Below are positions 1-6,154 of a DNA stretch of 10,241 bases, piece after piece (position 1 is the first letter of the stretch; every line of letters starts with the position of its first letter). The position numbers and the translations under genes were made by a program. Below the pieces are notes generated by a model. That model saw nothing but the letters and a program-made list of their open reading frames with translations. It had not been told where the DNA came from and did not search any database. The stretch comes from Candidatus Sulfopaludibacter sp. SbA3 (GTDB taxonomy: Bacteria; Acidobacteriota; Terriglobia; Bryobacterales; Bryobacteraceae): NCBI GenBank assembly GCA_945861255.1, contig CAMAUG010000122.1, positions 1 through 10,241 of the forward strand, written 5' to 3'.

Positions 1-1786
1 AGTAGTGGTAGCGCGAAGTATCGATGCCGGCGCGGACCCCATCGTCAATCCGGCCCGCCAATCGAGGCAGGAACGAAAGCAGATGCTGCGCGTTATCGCG
101 GCTGCACACCTGGATGCGGTCGAGCGTCGGCAGCATGCGCAGTTCGTAGCGCAGCGCGCGCAAGTACTCCCAGCGCGCTTCCAGACGCTCCCACAGCCGC
201 GTCATGTAGGGAAGACGCCGCGCGATGGATTGGAAATAGACATCATGCTCGAACAGGATACTGGGTATCCTGCGGAACCGGCCCGCGTATTGACCGAGCA
301 CCGTGTATTCGAGTTGCAGCACGTCAATCCGGTGGAGGTAGATCTGGCGGTGGATGGCCCACTCCAGTTCCGAGTTGCGGAATTCACGCACGGCGTGCGG
401 TTCCATCGTGCCTAAGGATTTTTGCTTTCCGCCCTGGCGCACGAAGTATTCGGTGGAGGCGCAAATGCTGTCGATCTCCTGGTGCGGGGTGCGTTCGCTC
501 GCGTAGTCGAGCATCACGATGGCATGAAGTTCGCACAGGCGCGCCAGCTCACGAACGGTCTGATTCATGAATACGCCGCCACCATGGGTGGGCGGGCAGA
601 TCGGGTAGGGGGATACAAATAGAACGCGTAGTGGATCCGGTTTAACGGACATGCCGGCGAAGGCATCGCGGAAATGGCCGCCCATCGGCCTCCGCAGAGC
701 CTCCGTGTCGGAAATCGAAGCCATCCCGAGGGCGCGCCATCGCGATCTCATCGCCAGGGGCAACTGCCGCACGGCCTTTGCGATGCCCGTGAAGTTGAAG
801 CGTTCCGGCGAATTGCCCGCGAACCAGCTCAGCAACGCACTGGCCCAGGCGAAGAAAAAGTGGCTTGTAAGTTTTTGCCATTCATGAATGTTTTTCCAGG
901 TGAACAGCAAGTAGTTTTTCTTGAGGATGCTTTGAATGTAGGCTTCGCTGAACCGGCGGCCAATGGTGCCCCGGTGTTCGTGATAGACAATGCTCGCGGG
1001 CTCATACAACACTTTCCATCCCCGCTTCCAGGCCAGGTAACCGAGGTCGGTGTCCTCCATGTAAAAGGGCGCCAGCAAGTCGTCGAAACCGCCGAGTTCC
1101 AGAAACTTGCGCCGGTCATACGCCGTGGAGCCGCCGCCGCCGTACGCGCAGGGATAGAGCCTCTGAATCTGTGAGTCGTCGCGATGACGGACGCGTACGT
1201 TTCCTCGATGCCACCAGGTTTGTGTGAGGCCGGTTTCCTGGCGAAGTTTCGTGCGATCGGAAAAGAAAATCTGGCAGGAAACGGAAAACACCCACTCATC
1301 GCTGAACCCGGCCAGCAGCGGCCGCAGAAAATCCGGCTCCACGCGCATGTCGCTGTTCAGTAGCACCACAATGTCATGGCTAGCGGCGCGGAAACCAACG
1401 TTGGAGCCGCCGCCGAAGCCCAGGTTTTCCGGAAGCGCCAGAAGCTTCACCATCGGAAACCGTTCGCGCACGAAGGCGGCGCTGCCGTCGGTGGAACCGT
1501 TGTCCACTAGAAGCACCTCGCTTCCGGGAACACGCGCAGCGGCTTCGATCACCGAAGGCAGGTATTTTTCGAGCAGATCGCGGCCGTTCCAGTTGGGGAT
1601 GACGATGCTGGCCGCGCGCGCATCTGGAGGGGTCTCTGGCGCGAGCTTCCCTTGGCCCACGATACGAGCGGCCAGATCGGTCAGCGCGAGACAGAGGGCG
1701 CTCGCCGCCAGCAGAATTGGCGACAGCAGCGCGAGAGAAAGCCCTCCAATGAGACGCCACAAGAATCCGAGCGAACGTCGAAGCAC
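1..1786 (-). CDS. Membrane-anchored two-domain glycosyltransferase (GT2 + GT4/GT-B fusion), C-terminus cut by window edge
   Basis: One uninterrupted frame read on the minus strand gives 595 residues and leaves the window without a stop. Residues 12-35 are a hydrophobic segment rich in Leu/Ala, a likely membrane anchor. A GT2 (GT-A fold) domain follows: SIVIPNWNG at 60-68, VDNGSTDGS around 94-102, the metal-binding NSD at 144-146, and the acceptor/catalytic MEDTDLGY at 243-250. After a linker, a second domain starts near 387 (RVLFVSPYP, then PTHGGG), the N-terminal half of a GT-B family 4 enzyme; the visible end, GIDTSRYHY, resembles the inter-domain segment of GT4 proteins. The family logic suggests that two sugars are added in turn to a lipid-linked glycan at the inner membrane. 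The GTG start at 1786 is chosen because no ATG lies upstream in frame and it is 5 bases after the methyltransferase stop. Substrates cannot be read from sequence. The fusion is secure; the start is moderately so. Confidence 0.88.
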   Translation of the reverse strand, partial: MLRRSLGFLWRLIGGLSLALLSPILLAASALCLALTDLAARIVGQGKLAPETPPDARAASIVIPNWNGRDLLEKYLPSVIEAAARVPGSEVLLVDNGSTDGSAAFVRERFPMVKLLALPENLGFGGGSNVGFRAASHDIVVLLNSDMRVEPDFLRPLLAGFSDEWVFSVSCQIFFSDRTKLRQETGLTQTWWHRGNVRVRHRDDSQIQRLYPCAYGGGGSTAYDRRKFLELGGFDDLLAPFYMEDTDLGYLAWKRGWKVLYEPASIVYHEHRGTIGRRFSEAYIQSILKKNYLLFTWKNIHEWQKLTSHFFFAWASALLSWFAGNSPERFNFTGIAKAVRQLPLAMRSRWRALGMASISDTEALRRPMGGHFRDAFAGMSVKPDPLRVLFVSPYPICPPTHGGGVFMNQTVRELARLCELHAIVMLDYASERTPHQEIDSICASTEYFVRQGGKQKSLGTMEPHAVREFRNSELEWAIHRQIYLHRIDVLQLEYTVLGQYAGRFRRIPSILFEHDVYFQSIARRLPYMTRLWERLEARWEYLRALRYELRMLPTLDRIQVCSRDNAQHLLSFLPRLAGRIDDGVRAGIDTSRYHY

Positions 1787-1791
1787 CCGGG

Positions 1792-2973
1792 TCAGCCGTC
1801 CTTCTTGCGCTCTGGTGAGGCACCGGCAGGTCCCAGACCTAACCTGCGGCCGAGGCGCACCCAGCGGGACATTTCCAAGGTACTTAGGCGCTGTTGGGCG
1901 GCCTGAAGCTGGGCGTCTAGTTCTTGCGCCCAGCGTGTCCGTTCGATGACGGTGTTCTCCGCGGCGTCGATGGCGCGAATGGCCTGTTGGAGTTCTTGGC
2001 GCGCGTTAGCGATTTCGTCGGTTAAGCGGCTGGCCCATTGAATTTTCTCTTGTAGGTCGCGTGTCAATAATTCGTGCGAGCGTATGACGGCATCGCGTTC
2101 GCTTCGCGTGGCGGCGAGTTGTTCGTCTAACTCGCGAGCCCAGCGGGTCTTCTCCTCCAGGTCGCGTGTCAATACTTCGTGCGAGCGCATGACAGCATCG
2201 CGTTCACTTCGGCCCAAGTCGAGTTCCTGCCGCAAACTTTCGATGTGCCGCTCCCGTTCCCGGAGTACGTTGGACGCACGGGGCACGTAAATGAAATTTC
2301 GCAGGTCCGGCACCGCATGGAGAGAACAAACGGCCAGAAGAAAATGCGCGTCATCGGCAGATCCTTGCGATGCACCGATTTGCGCGTCGGTGGGCGCCGC
2401 GGTCTCTGGCGTGTAGAATCCGAATGCATGCACTCGATTCTGCAGCAGTATCCGAGTGTGCGGAAAAACATCGGCTAGCGCGTCCTGAAATTCGCGAGGT
2501 TCGAACTCGTGAACGTGAAAGGGATTCGCGCCGCTCGCGCCCCTGGATTCCGAATAGTAATTCTTGTTGGGCGTCGAGATCAGAACCAGACCGCTGGGGC
2601 GGACGACGCGGCGGGCTTCGATGAGCAGCGCACGCCAATCGGCGAGATGTTCGATGACCTCGAAAATGACCACGACGTCGAAGGAGGTATCGGTGAAGGG
2701 CAACGCCGTCGCGGTGGCGGCCAAAAATAACGTATTGGGTGACGCATAGTGAGTGGCCGCGTAGGCCACCGCTTCCACGCTCACGTCTAACCCCACGGTC
2801 GCGTCGGCGGCCCGTGCCAGTTCCGCGGTGCCGTATCCGGTGCCGCAGCCTATGTCAAGGACTCGCCCCCCGGACACCAGCCGGGCCGCGAAAGCGTAGC
2901 GCGAGAAGTGCTCCGCCCACAGGTCTTCTTCAACCTGGCCGGGCACCACGCGTTCTCCGGTGAATTCGATCAA
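1792..2973 (-). CDS. SAM-dependent methyltransferase with long C-terminal coiled coil (WbdD-like architecture without kinase)
   Basis: 393 residues. The N-terminal half is a class I methyltransferase: motif I VLDIGCGTGYGT (38-49), acidic end of strand 2 GLDVS (61-65), FEVIEHL (104-110) and LISTPNKNYY (131-140). From about 235 to 368 the chain is charged and heptad-like, with a 35-residue repeat whose tryptophans fall at 278, 313 and 348. It ends in a basic, possibly amphipathic tail, SRWVRLGRRLGLGP (369-382). The likely role is methylation of a sugar in the glycan made and exported by the flanking genes. Methyltransferase plus coiled coil next to a Wzt recalls WbdD, which caps and measures O-antigen chains in E. 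coli O8/O9a, but no kinase domain is present; that parallel is inference. The start is TTG, overlapping the upstream stop as TTGA; FTGERVVPGQ follows at residue 4, as I recall for relatives, and no ATG fits. A purine-rich AGGGAG lies about 10 bases upstream. Confidence 0.85.
   Translation of the reverse strand: MIEFTGERVVPGQVEEDLWAEHFSRYAFAARLVSGGRVLDIGCGTGYGTAELARAADATVGLDVSVEAVAYAATHYASPNTLFLAATATALPFTDTSFDVVVIFEVIEHLADWRALLIEARRVVRPSGLVLISTPNKNYYSESRGASGANPFHVHEFEPREFQDALADVFPHTRILLQNRVHAFGFYTPETAAPTDAQIGASQGSADDAHFLLAVCSLHAVPDLRNFIYVPRASNVLRERERHIESLRQELDLGRSERDAVMRSHEVLTRDLEEKTRWARELDEQLAATRSERDAVIRSHELLTRDLQEKIQWASRLTDEIANARQELQQAIRAIDAAENTVIERTRWAQELDAQLQAAQQRLSTLEMSRWVRLGRRLGLGPAGASPERKKDG
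2054..2211. repeat. Two near-identical copies of a 105-bp coding repeat in the coiled-coil region
   Basis: The 53-base segments 2054-2106 and 2159-2211 differ at only four positions and are offset by exactly 105 bases, or 35 codons (five heptads). The rest of each unit and a third, diverged unit (around 1915-2000) keep the 35-residue register at protein level, shown by tryptophans at 278, 313 and 348. High nucleotide identity between the first two units suggests recent duplication or gene conversion. Confidence 0.85.
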
Positions 2974-4259
2974 GACGCCGCGGCTCCCTCACCGAGCTTC
3001 GCATTCACCTCAATGCGGCACGGGAACCGCGAAGGACCATAGAGATGACCGTCCGGCGGGACCATTTCAAGCACAATGGCGTTTTCCACAAAATCGCAGA
3101 CGGCGTAATTTTCCAAAGTCCCGTTCGACACCGCCGGAGAAAACGAGAGTGAAGATGTGTACAGCGTGGATAGGTCCACGTGAAAATCCACGGTGCATGT
3201 TTCGCCCATCATGAGAGGAGGCAGAGGATGGCCGTCGTTGGCGGTATTAACCCCCGCGAAGTCCAAACCCAGTTGATTGCGCAACAGCACACCGACGATG
3301 GGCCGATCCAGATTGTGCTTGGCGCGGATACTCACGCGCACCACCACGGTGGATTCCGGAGGCACCAGGCGTAGCGGCCTCCCGTCCGCGCCGCATACCG
3401 CGATGCCCAAAACCTCGGCACGCCCATCGCCGGAACGCCGATCCGCGTTGGGAATTCCTTCCACCAGTTCCATGGGCACCCCGGACGGCGGATACGGATG
3501 ATGCAGCGCGTCCTGCTCCTGATACTTGGCGTCCTTGGCGGCCATCGCGGCCAGGAACCCGGAAACCACGCGATCCGTGGAACCCACGGCCATGAGGTTG
3601 CCATGATCCAGCCACAACGCGCGGTCGCCCAATTGTTTTACTTCCGCCATCGAATGCGAGACGAACAATATCGTCACGCCGCGCGAGCGAAGCTCATGCA
3701 CCTTGCGCAGGCAGCGCTGCCGGAAATAAACGTCGCCCACGGCAAGTGCTTCGTCCACCAGAAGAATTTCCGGGTCCACGTGAATTGCCACGGCAAAAGC
3801 CAGGCGCACGGACATCCCGCTCGAGTACGTTTTCACGGGTTGATCGATGAAGTCCCCGATCTCCGCGAATTCCTCGATCTCGGGAAACTTACGTTCCATT
3901 TCCTTCTTGGAGAGGCCCATAATCGCGGCGTTAAGATATACGTTGTCGCGGCCGGAGAATTCGGGGTTGAAGCCCGCGCCCAGCTCCAACAAGGCAGCCA
4001 CGCGGCCCGTCATGCGGGCGGAACCTGAGGACGGGTTCAGAATCCCGGCGCAAATTTGAAGCGCCGTGCTCTTGCCGGATCCATTTTCACCGATCAGACA
4101 AAACGTCTCGCCTTTGCGGACCGAGAAACTGACGTCCCGAAGAGCCCAATAATCGCGATGAAAACTGCGCCTGTGAAACGTGGCGAGCTCTTTCAGGCGG
4201 TCGCCGGGCGCGGCATAAATGGGATAGCTCTTCGAGACGTGTGAAAATTCGACAGCCAC
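2970..4259 (-). CDS. wzt: ABC exporter ATP-binding protein of the polysaccharide/O-antigen type, with C-terminal Wzt-like domain
   Basis: 429 residues from the chosen GTG. The ATPase domain (about 1-240) has Walker A GENGSGKST (57-65), the polysaccharide-exporter stretch LLELGAGFNPEFSGRDNV (90-107), signature YSSGM (145-149), Walker B ILLVDEALAVGD (165-176) and H-loop FVSHS (His202). Residues 250-429 form an extra domain of beta-rich character (for example VVVRVSIRA, VDFHVDLSTLY) in the position of the Wzt C-terminal domain that recognises the finished, end-modified O-antigen. The role is to energise export of a lipid-linked glycan across the inner membrane with a Wzm permease, which is not in this window. 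The frame is open for another 127 codons upstream, but that would overlap the preceding gene, and VAVEFSHVSKSYPIY is a normal start for the family. GTG at 4280 is an alternative. There is no clear ribosome binding site. The stop overlaps the next start. Confidence 0.9.
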   Translation of the reverse strand: MAVEFSHVSKSYPIYAAPGDRLKELATFHRRSFHRDYWALRDVSFSVRKGETFCLIGENGSGKSTALQICAGILNPSSGSARMTGRVAALLELGAGFNPEFSGRDNVYLNAAIMGLSKKEMERKFPEIEEFAEIGDFIDQPVKTYSSGMSVRLAFAVAIHVDPEILLVDEALAVGDVYFRQRCLRKVHELRSRGVTILFVSHSMAEVKQLGDRALWLDHGNLMAVGSTDRVVSGFLAAMAAKDAKYQEQDALHHPYPPSGVPMELVEGIPNADRRSGDGRAEVLGIAVCGADGRPLRLVPPESTVVVRVSIRAKHNLDRPIVGVLLRNQLGLDFAGVNTANDGHPLPPLMMGETCTVDFHVDLSTLYTSSLSFSPAVSNGTLENYAVCDFVENAIVLEMVPPDGHLYGPSRFPCRIEVNAKLGEGAAAS

Positions 4260-4288
4260 GGCGGGTACGATCTGGGCCACTATCTGAA

Positions 4289-4318
4289 ATTGTAGACTAG
4301 CGCGCGTGGGGAACCTAA
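4289..4318 (-). promoter_or_regulatory. Candidate sigma-70 promoter upstream of the glycan export operon
   Basis: On the minus strand, TACAAT (4294-4289) is a good -10 hexamer, with a weak TTAGGT (4318-4313) 18 bases upstream as a possible -35. Transcription would begin near 4282, leaving a leader of about 23 bases before the GTG at 4259. It sits in the largest gap of the minus-strand block, between functionally different gene sets. The -35 match is poor, so confidence is low to moderate. Confidence 0.35.
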
Positions 4319-4339
4319 CCGCGGCGAGGTTGCGGGGGC

Positions 4340-5416
4340 TTACTTCCGCTGCAACGGCTCCGGGACCCTCTGCATATCGAGTTGTCCCACCTGGAACGTC
4401 CAGCGCAGCGGGATCGTCTTGGGCAGGTAACACTCGCGGTCGTCGCAAGCCTGGTAACGAAAGAAGCCTTCCACGGTAAGCGTACGATCGGCGCTCAACG
4501 CAGGCGCGAGTTCGGGGTCCAGGCCCAACGTGATATCGCGCACCAGACGGACCGGTCTGTCGTAAACTGGCACCATTTCCTTGATCACGGGCAGGTTCAG
4601 CTTGCGTGAGGCCGGATACGCCGCGGGAAACGACACCCATGCTTTCGATTTCGCCATTTGCCAGTCAATGGGAATGTAGCGATCGACGCCGGGCGCATAC
4701 AGATGCATTTTGGGCTTCGGCTCCACTTCCAGCACCAGTGCCGTGCGATGGCCGGGCGCCAGCATCGCATCGCTCGCGTAGTAGGTCAGCTTGATTTGGG
4801 CGTTCTCCACGGTCGTCTTTTCGGCGCCGCCTTCGCCGAATTCCCGCGTCAGCATGCTGGCTGCGGAAAACCGCTCACGGTAATCGTCGTCGAAATACTT
4901 CGCGGTAACGATGCCCTTCTCATTGATGACGTACGTGCCAGGGAATGGAATGCCGAAGCGCGGACCGGGCGGGACATTCGTGTTCAGAATATCGAAGGCA
5001 CGGATCACCTTCGATTCCGGGTCCGACAGCATCGTGTACTTGATGCCGATACGCGCCGAAAAGGTCTTCAGAATATCGACGCTGTCGTAGGTCAGCGAGG
5101 CGACGTTCAGGCCGCGCTTGCGAAAGCCTTCGGCCTGCCGGTTGAGATCGGCAAGCTGCGTCTTGCAGTACGGGCACCAATCGGCAGAGCGCGCGAATAC
5201 CAGCACCAGACCTCTAGGACCCCTGAGAGTATCGAATGTCTGGCGCTTGCCGTCGATGTCGACGGCTTCGAAATCCGGAATGTGCGCGCCGACGGCGGGG
5301 CCGGATTTGAAATTGTTCGATTGATCGTTCAGGGGGCGGAGGCGAGGGCGGACATCCTGTGCCAATGCTGCACCGCAGGCCAGCAACGAAAACAAGACTT
5401 GGGACAGGCGGATCAT
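4340..5416 (-). CDS. Exported thioredoxin-like (AhpC/TSA redoxin) protein fused to a DsbD-alpha-like domain
   Basis: 358 residues from the ATG at 5416. An N-terminal signal peptide (MIRLSQVLFSLLACGAALAQ, probable cleavage after ALA at 19) sends it to the periplasm. Residues about 40-190 are a redoxin fold with the active-site pair in SADWCPYCK (Cys81, Cys84) and the cis-proline region PFPGTYVI near 159. Residues about 205-350 resemble the N-terminal (alpha) domain of DsbD, with YQACDDRECYLP placing two cysteines at 324 and 329, as in the redox-active end of that fold. It probably acts as a thiol-disulfide reductase or relay in the envelope. A GTG at 5476, overlapping the peroxiredoxin stop as GTGA, would add 20 mostly basic residues. 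I prefer ATG 5416 because it gives a compact signal peptide and GGAAGAG lies just upstream. The LLAC within the hydrophobic core is a possible lipobox, so a lipoprotein cannot be excluded. Partner proteins are unknown. Confidence 0.82.
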   Translation of the reverse strand: MIRLSQVLFSLLACGAALAQDVRPRLRPLNDQSNNFKSGPAVGAHIPDFEAVDIDGKRQTFDTLRGPRGLVLVFARSADWCPYCKTQLADLNRQAEGFRKRGLNVASLTYDSVDILKTFSARIGIKYTMLSDPESKVIRAFDILNTNVPPGPRFGIPFPGTYVINEKGIVTAKYFDDDYRERFSAASMLTREFGEGGAEKTTVENAQIKLTYYASDAMLAPGHRTALVLEVEPKPKMHLYAPGVDRYIPIDWQMAKSKAWVSFPAAYPASRKLNLPVIKEMVPVYDRPVRLVRDITLGLDPELAPALSADRTLTVEGFFRYQACDDRECYLPKTIPLRWTFQVGQLDMQRVPEPLQRK

Positions 5417-5452
5417 GCTCTTCCGGCTGCGACGGCGAGGAGATCGGCGATT

Positions 5453-5467
5453 GAGTAGCCTGTCCCC
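5453..5467 (-). repeat. Possible remnant half of the palindromic element found at 8780-8869
   Basis: In the 56-base gap between peroxiredoxin and thioredoxin-like genes, the minus strand reads GGGGACAGGCTACT, sharing the 10-mer GGGGACAGGC and a nearby TCGCC with the left arm of the 90-bp element in the peptidase gene. No matching second arm is seen, so this is at best a solo half or degenerate copy. A chance match is possible. Confidence 0.25.
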
Positions 5468-5472
5468 ATAAT

Positions 5473-6132
5473 TCACTTCGGTTGCGGGACGATGCGCAGG
5501 TACGGCTTCGGCGCCTTCCAGCCGCCGGGATATTTCGCTTTCGCCTGCTCATCGGTAACCGCGGGGACGATAATCACATCTTCGCCCTGCTTCCAGTTCA
5601 CCGGCGTCGCCACCTGGTGCTTGGCGGTCAACTGAATGGAGTCAAGCACGCGCAGCACTTCATCGAAGTTGCGGCCGGTGCTCATCGGATAAACCAGCAT
5701 CAGCTTGATCTTCTTGTCCGGACCAACCACGAATACGGTGCGCACGGTGGCGTTGGTGGCGGCGGTGCGGCCATCTGACGTGGTCCCGGCATCGGCGGGA
5801 AGCATATCGTACAACTTGGCGACGTTCAGCTCCGGATCGCCGATCATCGGGTAGTTGACCTTATGACCCTGCGTTTCCTCAATATCGACGGCCCACTTGC
5901 CGTGGCTGCTGGCCGGATCGACGCTCAGACCGATGATCTTACAGTTGCGCTTTTTGAATTCCGGCTCCAGGCCGGCCATGTAGCCCAGCTCGGTGGTGCA
6001 CACGGGCGTAAAATCTTTCGGGTGCGAAAATAGAATGGCCCAGCCGTCCCCAATCCATTCGTGGAAGTTGATGGTTCCCTGCGTCGTTTCAGCGGTGAAA
6101 TCGGGGGCAGTGTCGTTGATCCGTAGAGACAT
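5473..6132 (-). CDS. 1-Cys peroxiredoxin, Prx6 type
   Basis: 219 residues, the usual length for the Prx6 group. The active site reads HPKDFTPVCTTEL (37-49), with peroxidatic Cys45, Thr42 and Pro43; the conserved arginine is Arg131 in RTVFVV. The long C-terminal extension (about 165-219: VATPVNWKQGEDVIIVPAV, then YPGGWKAPKPYLR) is typical of this subfamily, not of the shorter AhpC type. It reduces hydrogen peroxide and organic or lipid hydroperoxides in the cytoplasm (no signal peptide). The other cysteine (Cys64) is not in a C-terminal resolving position, consistent with a 1-Cys mechanism that needs an outside reductant. The gene lies 15 bases from the P450 stop and has a strong ribosome binding site of its own, so it is probably co-transcribed with P450 while being translated efficiently. 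The ATG start is well supported. Confidence 0.95.
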   Translation of the reverse strand: MSLRINDTAPDFTAETTQGTINFHEWIGDGWAILFSHPKDFTPVCTTELGYMAGLEPEFKKRNCKIIGLSVDPASSHGKWAVDIEETQGHKVNYPMIGDPELNVAKLYDMLPADAGTTSDGRTAATNATVRTVFVVGPDKKIKLMLVYPMSTGRNFDEVLRVLDSIQLTAKHQVATPVNWKQGEDVIIVPAVTDEQAKAKYPGGWKAPKPYLRIVPQPK

Positions 6133-6141
6133 GGTTCACGT

Positions 6142-6148
6142 CCTCCTC
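6142..6148 (-). promoter_or_regulatory. Strong Shine-Dalgarno of the peroxiredoxin gene
   Basis: GAGGAGG on the minus strand, 9 bases before the ATG at 6132. It lies in the short gap after the P450 stop and is the best ribosome binding site in the minus-strand block, fixing the peroxiredoxin start. Confidence 0.8.
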
Positions 6149-6154
6149 AGAAAT

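Noticed and set aside
1224..1949. Plus-strand open frame (241 codons) opposite the glycosyltransferase/methyltransferase junction
   Set aside because: Ser/Arg-rich low-complexity translation, covers two real genes on the other strand, no motif.
1915..2211. Regular repeats considered as a CRISPR array or mobile repeat
   Set aside because: The repeats are in frame, encode heptad-like coiled coil, and have no spacer pattern.
4312..4331. Inverted repeat AACCT/AGGTT after the thioredoxin-like gene as a terminator
   Set aside because: Only a 5-bp stem with a 10-base loop and no T-run; too weak to call.
4260..4640. Open extension of the Wzt frame for 127 codons upstream of 4259
   Set aside because: It would overlap the 3' end of the thioredoxin-like gene on the same strand, its composition is Arg/Pro/Gly-rich and unlike the family, and homologous sequence begins at VAVEFSHVSK.
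5375..5416. Lipoprotein lipobox LLAC in the thioredoxin-like signal peptide
   Set aside because: The Cys falls in the middle of a hydrophobic core that continues to a better signal peptidase I site (ALA before Gln); kept only as an alternative.
4658..5458. Plus-strand open frame (266 codons) opposite the thioredoxin-like gene
   Set aside because: Antisense shadow of a well-supported gene; no ribosome binding site or domain.
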